Shown in pieces: positions 40,342-48,633 of a stretch of DNA of 64,000 bases. Source of the stretch: Hymenobacter sp. APR13 (lineage in GTDB: Bacteria; Bacteroidota; Bacteroidia; Cytophagales; Hymenobacteraceae); NCBI RefSeq assembly GCF_000737515.1, contig NZ_CP006587.1:744001-808000 (forward strand), given 5' to 3'. A program made the translations under genes and the position numbers. The notes under the pieces are model-generated. The model saw only the letters and a list, made by a program, of their open reading frames with translations. It was not told the DNA's origin and searched no databases. Each line of letters begins with the position of its first letter. The first letter of the stretch is position 1.

Positions 40342-41061
40342 ATGCCGACGCCGGATTCTGCTACGCTTACGCAGCTGTTCTACGCACTGGTTTATTTCAG
40401 TCAGGCGTCGATACTGGTACCGATAGTGGCTGGATTTCGACGTCGGCAGCAACTGGCATCGGCTCCGCGGGTCATCTTCTACTGCTGCCTGATGTGGCTG
40501 GTGATGATGTCTTTCGGCACTTTTGCCGGCAAATTCTGGGGCTATAATGTTGCTGTCTGGGATGCAGTGGATATCCTGGAAATGTGGTTTATCGGGGTAG
40601 CCTACCATCGTGTTTTGCGGTTCCGGCTCCGCCGCTACTTTTTGCCGCTGGGCATTCTGTACACAGCGTTTGCTCTGCTCGACGCCTTTGTACTACATGG
40701 ACTAATGCTGCCTATTACCTATACAACTGTGCTTAAAAGCGCCTTCGTTGTGGTATTGACCCTGCTGTACTTTGAGCAGATACTGCGAGAACTGCGCAAT
40801 GTCCGGCTGGAGCGTGACCCCATGTTTGTGATCAGCGTGGCCCTGTTACTGTACTACGCCGGTACGGTCGTAGCCCTTATAATGCGGTCCTACTTCTTTG
40901 AACAAAATGACGTCTTGCAGGGAGACATAGTTTATGCCATCAACTCCGTACTTAACTTGGTCATGCATGGGCTTATTGCGCGGGGCTTCTGGCTGACGGG
41001 GCGGCAGCCGCAGCTGGCCGTGGAGCCGCTGACGGAGGCCACGGCTCAACAGCCAGCTTAG
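40342..41061 (+). CDS. Seven-helix membrane protein, paralogue 1 of 3
   Basis: The 239-residue protein has about seven hydrophobic segments, roughly at residues 8-30, 42-62, 72-92, 98-118, 128-148, 160-182 and 198-218. Conserved features shared with the next two genes are FSQASILVPIVAG in helix 1, YCCLMWLVMMSFG in helix 2, VDILEMWFIGVAYH in helix 3, LLYFEQILRELR after helix 5 and MFVISVALLLYYAGT in helix 6. There is no kinase, transport or catalytic motif. It is the most diverged of the three. The Pro/Ala-rich tail is cytoplasmic or periplasmic depending on topology. Family unknown. Confidence 0.8.
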   Translation: MPTPDSATLTQLFYALVYFSQASILVPIVAGFRRRQQLASAPRVIFYCCLMWLVMMSFGTFAGKFWGYNVAVWDAVDILEMWFIGVAYHRVLRFRLRRYFLPLGILYTAFALLDAFVLHGLMLPITYTTVLKSAFVVVLTLLYFEQILRELRNVRLERDPMFVISVALLLYYAGTVVALIMRSYFFEQNDVLQGDIVYAINSVLNLVMHGLIARGFWLTGRQPQLAVEPLTEATAQQPA

Positions 41062-41120
41062 CGTTCAACCCAGCGGGGGAGGCCTCTTACGAATCGTTTG
41101 TACTTCCTGCTACGCCTACT

Positions 41121-41828
41121 ATGCCAGACCTGAGCGACATCATGTACTGGCTGCGGGCGCTGTATCTCGTTTGTCAGGCGTCCATTCTGATACCAGTGGT
41201 AGCCGGGCTGATATGGCGGCGACGTTTGCCACGCAACCTGCGTAGTTTGGTGTACTGTTGCCTGATGTGGCTAGTGCTGATGAGCTTCGGCGAATACGCC
41301 AGCTGGGCCTGGGGCAACAACAATGGAGTATACCAGTTGGTCGACATTCTGGAACCCTGGTTTATCGGCGCGGCCTACTACTACACGCTGCGGCTACCCT
41401 GGCGGCGCTACTTTCCGCTGATTGGGCTGGTGTTTACGACACTGGCGCTATTCGACTACTTTGTGCTCAGCGGCTTGTGGCAGGCCATCACGCAGACGCT
41501 TATTTTTAGTGACAAATATGCTACCCTGCTCAGGTATATCCTGATGATTGGGCTGCTGCTGCTGTATTTCGAGCAATGCCTGACGGAGCTGCGGCGGATA
41601 AATTTGTGGCAGGATGCCATGTTTGTGGTAAGTGTGGGGTTCTTAATCTTCTACACCAGTACGCTCATGCTATTCCTGACCAAGCACCTTATCCTGGGAC
41701 CTGAGCGGCGCCTGGCGTTTGCAGGGCTGAGCGTCGTCAATCTGGGACTGCACGTGCTGCTGGCACGGGCCTTCTGGCTGGGCCGCCACCCGCCGCCGGC
41801 TGTTGTCGGCGCAGGTTTGCCGCTTTAG
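41121..41828 (+). CDS. Seven-helix membrane protein, paralogue 2 of 3
   Basis: The 235-residue product is close to paralogue 3 in sequence and in its upstream region. It starts MPDLSDIMYWLRALYLV. It keeps CQASILIPVVAG, YCCLMWLVLMSFGEYAS, VDILEPWFIGAAYYYTL and LLLYFEQCLTELRR. Seven membrane segments are predicted by eye. The intergenic stretch before it (59 bp) resembles the stretch before paralogue 3, which shows that the duplicated unit included the gene's upstream DNA. Function is unknown. The position upstream of a histidine kinase suggests a sensory role. Confidence 0.8.
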   Translation: MPDLSDIMYWLRALYLVCQASILIPVVAGLIWRRRLPRNLRSLVYCCLMWLVLMSFGEYASWAWGNNNGVYQLVDILEPWFIGAAYYYTLRLPWRRYFPLIGLVFTTLALFDYFVLSGLWQAITQTLIFSDKYATLLRYILMIGLLLLYFEQCLTELRRINLWQDAMFVVSVGFLIFYTSTLMLFLTKHLILGPERRLAFAGLSVVNLGLHVLLARAFWLGRHPPPAVVGAGLPL

Positions 41829-41922
41829 ACTTCGCCGACAGCTGGCGGCGGGCAGCTTCAGTTTGTACCTTGCGTAGTGGATTGCCTCGCGAGTCGTTTG
41901 TTTCTCGCTGCTTCCACCTGCT

Positions 41923-42612
41923 ATGCCCGACCTGAGCGACATTATTTACTGGCTGAAGGTGCTCTATTTTGTCTGTCAGGCATCCATTTTGGTACCGGTG
42001 GTGGCCGGGCTGCTATGGCGGCAGCGGCTGCCGCGCAACCTGCGCATCCTGGTTAATTGCTGCCTGATGTGGCTGTTGCTGATGGGTTTCAGCGAATACG
42101 CCAGATTGGCTTGGCATAACAATAATGGAGTAAATGAGCTGATTAGCATTCTGGAATTCTGGTTTATCGGGGCGGCCTATTACCACACGCTACAGCTTTC
42201 CTGGCAGCGCTACTTTCCCTTGATTGGATCAGTGTTTACGGGGCTGGCGCTGTTTGACTTTTTCGTGCTCAGCCACCTGTGGCAGGCCATCACGCAAACC
42301 CTTATTTTCAATGACACCTATACTACCCTGCTCAAGCACATTCTGATTATCGGGCTGGTACTGCTGTATTTCGAGCAGATCTTGCTGGAACTGCGCTCCA
42401 CCAGCCTCTGGCAGGATGCCATGTTTGTAGTCAGTGTAGGGTTCCTACTGTTCTATTCGAGCACTATCACGCTGTTCCTAACGAGCCACCTGATTCCGGG
42501 GCCCGAGCTGCGCCTGGCGTACGCAGGGCTGAGCGTCGTTAATCTGGGGCTGCACCTACTCCTAACTCGGGCCTTCTGGCTGGCGAGCCGTTCTGGCCGC
42601 GACCTTGGCTGA
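41923..42612 (+). CDS. Seven-helix membrane protein, paralogue 3 of 3
   Basis: The 229-residue product starts MPDLSDIIYWLKVLYFV and keeps the family features CQASILVPVVAG, CCLMWLLLMGFSEYA, ISILEFWFIGAAYYHTL, LLYFEQILLELRS and MFVVSVGFLLFYSS. It is clearly a recent duplicate of paralogue 2. It lies 286 bp before the histidine kinase gene, a gap that has a possible -7 box (TAGCTTTA, 42805-42812), so the kinase pair may have its own promoter. Function is unknown. Confidence 0.8.
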   Translation: MPDLSDIIYWLKVLYFVCQASILVPVVAGLLWRQRLPRNLRILVNCCLMWLLLMGFSEYARLAWHNNNGVNELISILEFWFIGAAYYHTLQLSWQRYFPLIGSVFTGLALFDFFVLSHLWQAITQTLIFNDTYTTLLKHILIIGLVLLYFEQILLELRSTSLWQDAMFVVSVGFLLFYSSTITLFLTSHLIPGPELRLAYAGLSVVNLGLHLLLTRAFWLASRSGRDLG

Positions 42613-42898
42613 GCAGCTGCCGCCTGCTCCCAGTAGCCCTCATCCCCAGCACACTAGCAGCAGGCAGCACTCCGCAACCTGCCCAAAATTGCAGCTGGAC
42701 TGTGGTGATTTCAAGTGGAGCACCGTACTTTTCGGGGCTGGTGCTACAAGAAAAGCATGAATACCTTGTTTGACTCCCGGTGGGGTTGGTGGGGCAAAAT
42801 CCAGTAGCTTTACTTTCGATCCTCGTCGCCTTTGTTTCCTACTGCTTGTTTGCTCAGGTAATTATTCACGCCGCCCGGCGTTTGTCTTTTTCGCGTTC

Positions 42899-43714
42899 AT
42901 GAACAATTGGCTGATTCCGGTGCTGCTGGCTACTCCGGTGCTGCTGTTGCTGGCGCTGGGTATCGTGGCATTTGTGCTGCGCTACCAGCGCCGGCTGCTG
43001 CGGCAGCAGGAGCAGCTGCGGCAGGCCCGCGAAATGGGCCAGCAGCAGGCGCTGGAAGCCGCCCTGCTGGCGCAGGAAGAAGAGCGTCGCCGCATTGCCG
43101 CCGACCTGCACGACGGCGTGGGCACCACTCTGGCCATTGTGAAGCTGCACCTGAGCACGCTGGGCCAGCCCACCTACACCCAGGAAGCCACTGTCCTCCT
43201 CGACCAGGCCATTACGGAGGTGCGCCGCATTTCGCGCAACCTGCTGCCGGCCGCCCTGCAGAAGTTCGGGCTGCCGTTTGCGCTGGATGCCCTGGCCCGC
43301 ACCGTGCCCGCCGATGGCGCTACCCACCTCACGCTGGAGCAGAAAGGCCAGCCCCGCCGCCTCGACCCCAAGTACGAGCTGATCGTGTACCGCGTGGTGC
43401 AGGAACTGCTCGGCAACGGCCTGCGCCACGCTCACGCCGAAACTATCCACATCGTCGTCGATTTCGGTCCCGACACGCTTTCCGTCTTCTACTCCGACAA
43501 CGGGGTCGGATTCGACCCCACGCTGGTGGAGGCGGCGCCGCTGCCCGGCGCCCGCACCGGACACGGCCTCACCAACCTGCGCAGCCGCGTGGCGGTGCTG
43601 CAAGGCACCCTCCGCTACGAGTCGGAAACAGGGGCTGGCAGCCGTGTTTGGATATCCTGCCCCATTCCGTATCTTACTACCAATCAGGCACCTGCCCTTT
43701 CTCCTGCCCTATGA
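42899..43714 (+). CDS. Sensor histidine kinase (NarL-type, HisKA_3), single-helix
   Basis: The 271-residue kinase has one membrane helix (residues 5-27), a short coiled coil (residues 30-60) and the HisKA_3 motif RRRIAADLHDGVGT with the phospho-acceptor His71. The ATPase domain has ELLGNGLRHAHAE (N box) and DNGVGFDP (G1), then TGHGLTNLRSRV. There is no periplasmic sensing domain, so input must come from another protein, and the three seven-helix proteins upstream are obvious candidates. The stop overlaps the response-regulator ATG (ATGA). The start at 42899 places the helix at the N-terminus. Confidence 0.92.
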   Translation: MNNWLIPVLLATPVLLLLALGIVAFVLRYQRRLLRQQEQLRQAREMGQQQALEAALLAQEEERRRIAADLHDGVGTTLAIVKLHLSTLGQPTYTQEATVLLDQAITEVRRISRNLLPAALQKFGLPFALDALARTVPADGATHLTLEQKGQPRRLDPKYELIVYRVVQELLGNGLRHAHAETIHIVVDFGPDTLSVFYSDNGVGFDPTLVEAAPLPGARTGHGLTNLRSRVAVLQGTLRYESETGAGSRVWISCPIPYLTTNQAPALSPAL

Positions 43715-44121
43715 CACCTGCTATTATTCGTCTTGCCGTTACCGACGACCACATCCTTTTCCGTAAAGGGCTGCGGGCGCTGATCAGCGGCTTCCCGGGC
43801 ATGGAAGTGCTCTTTGAAGCCGGCGACGGTGAAGAACTACTCCAGCGGCTCGACCAGGGTAACCTGCCCGATGTCATCCTCATGGACCTGCAGATGCCCA
43901 ACCTCGACGGCCTGCAGACCGTGCGCCTGCTGCGCGCCCAATACCCGCGCATTCGCGTCATTATCATCTCCATGCACGATGAGCCCGAGCTGATTGAGAG
44001 CCTCAAGGCCGAAGGTGCCCACGGCTACCTGCTCAAAAACGCCAGCCCTGAGGAAGTACGCGGCGCCATTCTGGCCGCCTACAACAACAACGAGTCGCGC
44101 CCGGCGCTGGCTACGCTGTAG
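43711..44121 (+). CDS. Receiver-domain-only response regulator
   Basis: The 136-residue protein is a complete receiver domain: Asp12 and Asp13 (TDDH), the phospho-acceptor Asp59 in MDLQMP, Ser87 in IISMHD and Lys109 in YLLKNAS. NarL-type regulators partnered with HisKA_3 kinases normally continue for about 80 residues into a LuxR-type helix-turn-helix. Here the protein stops 27 residues after Lys109 (NNNESRPALATL). The DNA that follows has no such domain in any frame and a terminator begins 33 bp later. It may act by protein contact, or it may have lost its DNA-binding half. It overlaps the kinase gene by 4 bp. Confidence 0.9.
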   Translation: MTPAIIRLAVTDDHILFRKGLRALISGFPGMEVLFEAGDGEELLQRLDQGNLPDVILMDLQMPNLDGLQTVRLLRAQYPRIRVIIISMHDEPELIESLKAEGAHGYLLKNASPEEVRGAILAAYNNNESRPALATL

Positions 44122-44154
44122 AGTAGCTGCGTAAGCTGACTTTCATCATCCGAT

Positions 44155-44189
44155 AAAGCGTCAGTTGCCACATGGCAGCCGACGCTTTT
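44155..44189 (+). terminator. Terminator of the two-component genes
   Basis: AAAGCGTC and TGCCA pair with GGCA and GACGCTTTT around a short loop, 33 bp after the regulator stop. Confidence 0.75.
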
Positions 44190-44239
44190 GGTTTTCCACG
44201 GGCTCCGCAGCCTGTTGCCATGCCTCACCGTAACAACAC

Positions 44240-44275
44240 AAAAGCGCCGGCCTCCCCCAGGAAGCCGGCGCTTTT
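44240..44275 (-). terminator. Terminator of the TonB receptor gene
   Basis: AAAAGCGCCGGC pairs perfectly with GCCGGCGCTTTT around 12 nt. On the minus strand it follows the receptor stop by 30 bp. Confidence 0.85.
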
Positions 44276-44305
44276 GCGTGGAGAGACAGAAACTACTCAG
44301 TTACT

Positions 44306-47071
44306 CTACAGCGTAGCCGACAGGCCTACCGTGAACGTGCGGCCCCGGTTGAAGAAGGCCTGAATCAGGTTGGGGTCGATGACGTTGGAGTTGTTGCGGT
44401 TGGAAACGTCGGTGAAGTAGTACTCATCCAGCACGTTGAGCACCGAGGCTTTCAGGCCCAGCTTCACCCGGTCGTTGAACAGCGGCTTGATGTCGTAGCC
44501 GAAGTGCAGGTCGAGGTTGCGGCTGGTGGGCAGGCGGTAGGAGTCGGTGCGGGTGGCCGGGTTGCGGATACTCTCGGGGTTGAAGGCGGCGTAGTACTTG
44601 GTGAACAGCAGAAACGATGGCCGGATGTACAGACCCCGGATCGGCTCGTAGCGCAAGCCCAGCTGAAACTGGTTTTGAGCGGCGTCGCCTACGTGGGTGT
44701 TGTCGAGGTATACTGGCTCGTCGAGCTGGGTGCCGGGAGCGGGGTTGCCGCCTTCGTCGGTCTGGTTGAGCAGGCCCTGCCCAATCCAGCGCCAGTCGCC
44801 GAGGGCAATGGCGGCATTCAGCTGCAGGCGGCGGCTGATTTCCTGCGCCACGCTCAGCTCTACGCCCATGTGGCGGGCATCCACGTTGCGCACGTTGCTG
44901 TATATCGCCTCGCCGGTGGAAGTATTCACCGAGTTGGTAGCCTTGTTGGCCCACAGCGTGTAGTACGTGTTCAGCGTGGCCTTCATGCTGGGGTAGTTGA
45001 TGCTGTAGCCCAACTCGATGCTGGTGATACCTTCGGGGCGCACGTTTGGGTAGAGTAGGCCCTGCGTGGTGTATACCTGGTTGAAGAAGGGCACCTTGCT
45101 GTTGTAGCCCACGTTCAAAAACAGGTTGTTGAACTCGGTGAGGTTGTAGTTGGCGCCGGCTTTCACGCTGTAGCCGGTGTAGCGGGCCCAGTCAGTTTCT
45201 ACGGTGCTGCCGTCGGCGGCCGTGTACACCTGGCCGTCGGCGGCCTTGTAGGTCTGGCCGAAGCCCACGGGGCGCTTGGCACCGTCCACGTCCACTGTCT
45301 TGGCCTGGAAGTAATCAATGCGCTTGTAGCCGATGCGCGATATTGTGCCACTCACCACGGCCGACAGCACCGGCGTTTTGTATTCGAGTTGGCCGTAGCC
45401 GCCCAGCCACTGCGTTTTGCCGTCGTAGTTGTAGCTGAGCTTGTCGCCAACGCCAAGCCGTGTGGTAGGGTCGGAATTCCGGTCACTGATCGGGAGAGCA
45501 TAGTCGCCGCCCAGCAAATCCCGGATTTCGCGGTAGTGCAGGCCGTAGTACGTGCGCCCGTCCACCCCAGCCGATAGCGTAAGCTTGTCGTTGAGCGTGT
45601 AGTCGGCGCCCGTCACGAAACCATACCAGCGGTGGCTGTTCACGTTATTCACCAGGAACTGCGTGGAGCGGCGGGTGGGGTTAGGGTCGGGGTTGTTGGG
45701 CGTGGGCAGGCCGATGTTGCGGTCGTAGATGCCCTGGAAATCGGTCTGGCCCGTAGTCGAAATGGTGCTGATGGTGCTGGAGTTGCCGCTGGTCAGGCCG
45801 CTTACGCCGCCGCCGCGCCCGTAGGAGGCATACACCACCGTCGACACGAACAACTTATCGTTTACCTGCCAGAAATCGTTGAGGTTGATCTGGGGCTTGT
45901 GGTAGAAGTTGCTGCGCTCGTTCAGCACTTCCTCCCCCTGCACATTGCTCACGGTTCGGGTGGCGCGGTCGTAGTCATAGCGCTGCAGCGTGCCCCAGAA
46001 CGGGTTATACTTGAAGCCTTTGTCGCCGTTGGCTACGGGCGTGGCGCCCAGCTCGCGGGCCTTGGCCTCAGAATACAAGCCAACATTCGACTGAAACGAG
46101 CGGGTGCCGTGGCTCTGCGGCGAGCCCAGCCCGGTGAGCGAAAGGCGGTGGCTGCCCAGCTTCTTGCTGACGTTGCCGAAGTAGGTCCAGGCGTCGTCAA
46201 AGGCGTTGGTCACCCAGCCGTCGGAGGTGCGGCGCGAGCCGTAGAACGTGAAGGCCCAGTCGCCTTTGCGCGTGCCGCTGCTGAGCATCAGCGAGGCTTT
46301 GCGGTAGTTGTTGGAGCCGGTTTCGAGGCGGGCCAGCATGCTGCGCTTGTCGTCGAAGCCGCGCGTCAGCACGTTGATGGTGCCACCCACCGAGGGCACC
46401 GCAATGCGCGAGGCCGACAGGCCGCGCTGCACCTGCAGGCTCTTGGTTACGTCGCCCAAGTCCCAGTTCGACCAGAACACCTGGCCGGTTTCCATGTCGT
46501 TGACGGGCACGCCGTTCACCATCACGGCCACGTTGCGCTGGTCGAAGCCGCGGATGTTGATGCGCGAGTCGCCGGTGCCGCCGCCGCCCTGGGTGGCGTA
46601 CACGCCGGGCGTTTCGTTGAGAATCATCGGCAGGTCGCGGTTCGACAGCGTTTCGCGCAGCTTCACCTCGTTCACGGCCGAAAAGGCCACCGGCGTGGAG
46701 CGCTCCACGGCAATACCGAGCGAGCCCACCACCTGCACCTCGCTGAGCGTGGCGTTGTCGGAGTTCAGCGAGAAGGTAGCCACGGCGTTCTGGCTGCCGA
46801 TCGTGACTTTCTGCTCGCCCATCTTGTAGCCGATGAACGAGGCCCGCACCACGTAGGTGCCGGGCTTGAGGTTGGGCACCGTGTAGGAGCCGTTTACTTC
46901 AGTGCCGGCGCCAGTGTTTACGCCGTTGCCGCTGATCTGGACGGTGGCCCCGGGCAGGCCCTCGCCGGTGAGCTTATCGAGCACCCGGCCCCGGATGGAA
47001 AAGGTACTTTGGGCTTCCGCCGAAACGACAGCCAGAGAGGTGAAAAGGAAAGTCAGTAAGGGTTGTTTCAT
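44306..47071 (-). CDS. TonB-dependent outer-membrane receptor
   Basis: The 921-residue protein has a signal peptide (MKQPLLTFLFTSLAVVSAEA). A carboxypeptidase regulatory-like domain (FSIRGRVLDKLTGEGLPGAT onwards, about residues 24-105) comes next. A plug domain follows, with RDLPMILNETPGVYAT, INIRGFDQRNVAVMVNGVPV and SVGGTINVLTRG, and then a large beta-barrel ending RTFTVGLSATL. It imports a ligand through the outer membrane using TonB energy. No SusD-like partner gene is adjacent, so it is more like a siderophore, vitamin or metal receptor than a polysaccharide SusC, but the substrate is not readable. Its own promoter and terminator are visible. Confidence 0.95.
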   Translation of the reverse strand: MKQPLLTFLFTSLAVVSAEAQSTFSIRGRVLDKLTGEGLPGATVQISGNGVNTGAGTEVNGSYTVPNLKPGTYVVRASFIGYKMGEQKVTIGSQNAVATFSLNSDNATLSEVQVVGSLGIAVERSTPVAFSAVNEVKLRETLSNRDLPMILNETPGVYATQGGGGTGDSRINIRGFDQRNVAVMVNGVPVNDMETGQVFWSNWDLGDVTKSLQVQRGLSASRIAVPSVGGTINVLTRGFDDKRSMLARLETGSNNYRKASLMLSSGTRKGDWAFTFYGSRRTSDGWVTNAFDDAWTYFGNVSKKLGSHRLSLTGLGSPQSHGTRSFQSNVGLYSEAKARELGATPVANGDKGFKYNPFWGTLQRYDYDRATRTVSNVQGEEVLNERSNFYHKPQINLNDFWQVNDKLFVSTVVYASYGRGGGVSGLTSGNSSTISTISTTGQTDFQGIYDRNIGLPTPNNPDPNPTRRSTQFLVNNVNSHRWYGFVTGADYTLNDKLTLSAGVDGRTYYGLHYREIRDLLGGDYALPISDRNSDPTTRLGVGDKLSYNYDGKTQWLGGYGQLEYKTPVLSAVVSGTISRIGYKRIDYFQAKTVDVDGAKRPVGFGQTYKAADGQVYTAADGSTVETDWARYTGYSVKAGANYNLTEFNNLFLNVGYNSKVPFFNQVYTTQGLLYPNVRPEGITSIELGYSINYPSMKATLNTYYTLWANKATNSVNTSTGEAIYSNVRNVDARHMGVELSVAQEISRRLQLNAAIALGDWRWIGQGLLNQTDEGGNPAPGTQLDEPVYLDNTHVGDAAQNQFQLGLRYEPIRGLYIRPSFLLFTKYYAAFNPESIRNPATRTDSYRLPTSRNLDLHFGYDIKPLFNDRVKLGLKASVLNVLDEYYFTDVSNRNNSNVIDPNLIQAFFNRGRTFTVGLSATL

Positions 47072-47105
47072 ACCGGAAAGCAGGAAGCGCGGGGTTTGCG
47101 CTTAG

Positions 47106-47113
47106 CAAAGGTA
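47106..47113 (-). promoter_or_regulatory. -7 box for the TonB receptor gene
   Basis: The minus strand reads TACCTTTG, an exact TAnnTTTG match, 34 bp before the ATG at 47071. Confidence 0.6.
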
Positions 47114-47236
47114 AGGGATTGAAGGGGAGCCGGAAAACGGAAGCGTGGGGTTTGCAGCAAGCTGTCCGCCAGCCGTACATTTGGCCTTATTCCACAATTT
47201 CGTCTTTATCTGATCCGGTTCTATTTTTTCTCTCGT

Positions 47237-48577
47237 ATGCGCTTCCTATTCCTGCTGCAAATCGGCCTGGCCTTTCTGCTATATATAGGCTGTGGCCCGG
47301 CTACTGCTCAGCTTTCTTCGGGCGCGCCTGTGGTCATCAGCCTGCAGACCGAGCTACTGAATCTATCCGTACCGGGCGTATATGTGGAGCAGGTGATTGA
47401 CGCCCGGCCTACCGCCGGGCCGCTGGGCCTGGTAGTGCGCGGCCTGAACAGCACATTGCGGGAAGTGGACCTGCAGCAGGGCTTGGTGCCGGAACTGGCC
47501 GGGCTCCTGCACAACCGCCTGCCAGCGGGCGGGGCCCGGCCTGTGGTGCTGCGCATTCTGTCTGTAGGCGTGGCGGAGGCACCCGTTGGCAACTTTCGCG
47601 TGCAAATGGCGGCGGAACTCTCCGCCGAATGGTACGCCCGCCAGCCCGATAGCACATATTACCTGCTGTGCCGCACCTCCCGCACCACGCAGCATATCAG
47701 TAGCGCGGAGCCGAAAAACAGCCACATGGCTAACCTGGGGGCATTGCTGGAAGCCAGCTTACAGCAGATGGCGGGCGTCGACTGGGCGGCGCAGCAGGCC
47801 GCCAACCCGCGCTGCGAGGCAGCGGCGTTGCGGCGCCGGCTACCAACCCAGACCTATCCTATCCAAAGCGAAGAGCGCCTTCGCCCGGGTGTGTACAACA
47901 ACTTTTTTGAGTTTCGCTACAACGCCCCGGGCCGGCCAGGTAACGTGCAGGCCGACGCCCGCGCCTACCAGACAGCCGAGTGGCAGGGGCTGCGCGCCGT
48001 ATCGCCGTTCATGCTCACGCCGGAAGGCCAGCACGTAGCGGTAGAGCAAGCTTGGGGCTTCTGCGACGGCCAACAGCTATACATCCGCTTCGGCGCCGAT
48101 TACTATTTGCTGGAAAAGCGCGGCACGGCCTTCCTGTTTTTCGCGCCGGCGCTCTACAACAATAACAACACGCTGCTTTTCAACGGCGGGCCGCCCAAGC
48201 ATGCCTATTCGCTTAATCTGTTCAGTGGGCTGACCACCAATTACGCGGGGCCATCGGGCCTGATTTCGCTGAATAAAGAAGGCCTGGTTACCCATTTGAT
48301 GGTGTACAGACGGCGCCAGAAAAATGCGCCCCCGCTGCCGGTACAACTCAATGGCCAGGCAGCTGGCGAACTGCGCGAAGGCGATTATCTTTCGCTGCCC
48401 TGGCACGACGGCAACCAGCCGGTGCGCCTGTGCGTGGGCACCGAGGCCTGCCTGGAGCTGACGCCGAGCTTCAGCGAAGCCAATTATATCGAGTACCAGC
48501 CCGGGGCACCCGCTTCTTTGCAGCTGGTACCGGCGCGCGAAGGCAAAACCCAAGTAACGCGCATGGCCGGCCGCTGA
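47237..48577 (+). CDS. Secreted protein of unknown function, paralogue of the next gene
   Basis: The 446-residue product has a signal peptide (MRFLFLLQIGLAFLLYIGCGPATAQ; a Cys lies within it, so a lipoprotein is possible). The N-terminal half has VEQVIDARPTAGPLGLVVRG and LREVDLQQGLVPELAGLL. The middle has RLRPGVYNNFFEFRYNAPG and EQAWGFCDGQQLYIRFG, and the C-terminal part has LNGQAAGELREGDYLSLPW. The neighbour repeats the same sequence of blocks, so the pair is a tandem duplication. The last block is vaguely like DUF2846. I cannot assign a function. Periplasmic or outer-membrane location is likely. Confidence 0.78.
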   Translation: MRFLFLLQIGLAFLLYIGCGPATAQLSSGAPVVISLQTELLNLSVPGVYVEQVIDARPTAGPLGLVVRGLNSTLREVDLQQGLVPELAGLLHNRLPAGGARPVVLRILSVGVAEAPVGNFRVQMAAELSAEWYARQPDSTYYLLCRTSRTTQHISSAEPKNSHMANLGALLEASLQQMAGVDWAAQQAANPRCEAAALRRRLPTQTYPIQSEERLRPGVYNNFFEFRYNAPGRPGNVQADARAYQTAEWQGLRAVSPFMLTPEGQHVAVEQAWGFCDGQQLYIRFGADYYLLEKRGTAFLFFAPALYNNNNTLLFNGGPPKHAYSLNLFSGLTTNYAGPSGLISLNKEGLVTHLMVYRRRQKNAPPLPVQLNGQAAGELREGDYLSLPWHDGNQPVRLCVGTEACLELTPSFSEANYIEYQPGAPASLQLVPAREGKTQVTRMAGR

Positions 48578-48633
48578 GCGTACTGCGCCAAGTAGCTTTT
48601 TATTGTTTGTTTCTGGCATTTCACTCATCACTC

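Noticed and set aside
44504..47059. Plus-strand open frames opposite the TonB receptor
   Set aside because: They arise from the high GC third positions of the receptor gene. The translations have no family motifs.
44306..47071. SusC/SusD polysaccharide utilisation locus
   Set aside because: The TonB receptor has no SusD-like neighbour, glycoside hydrolase or regulator nearby.
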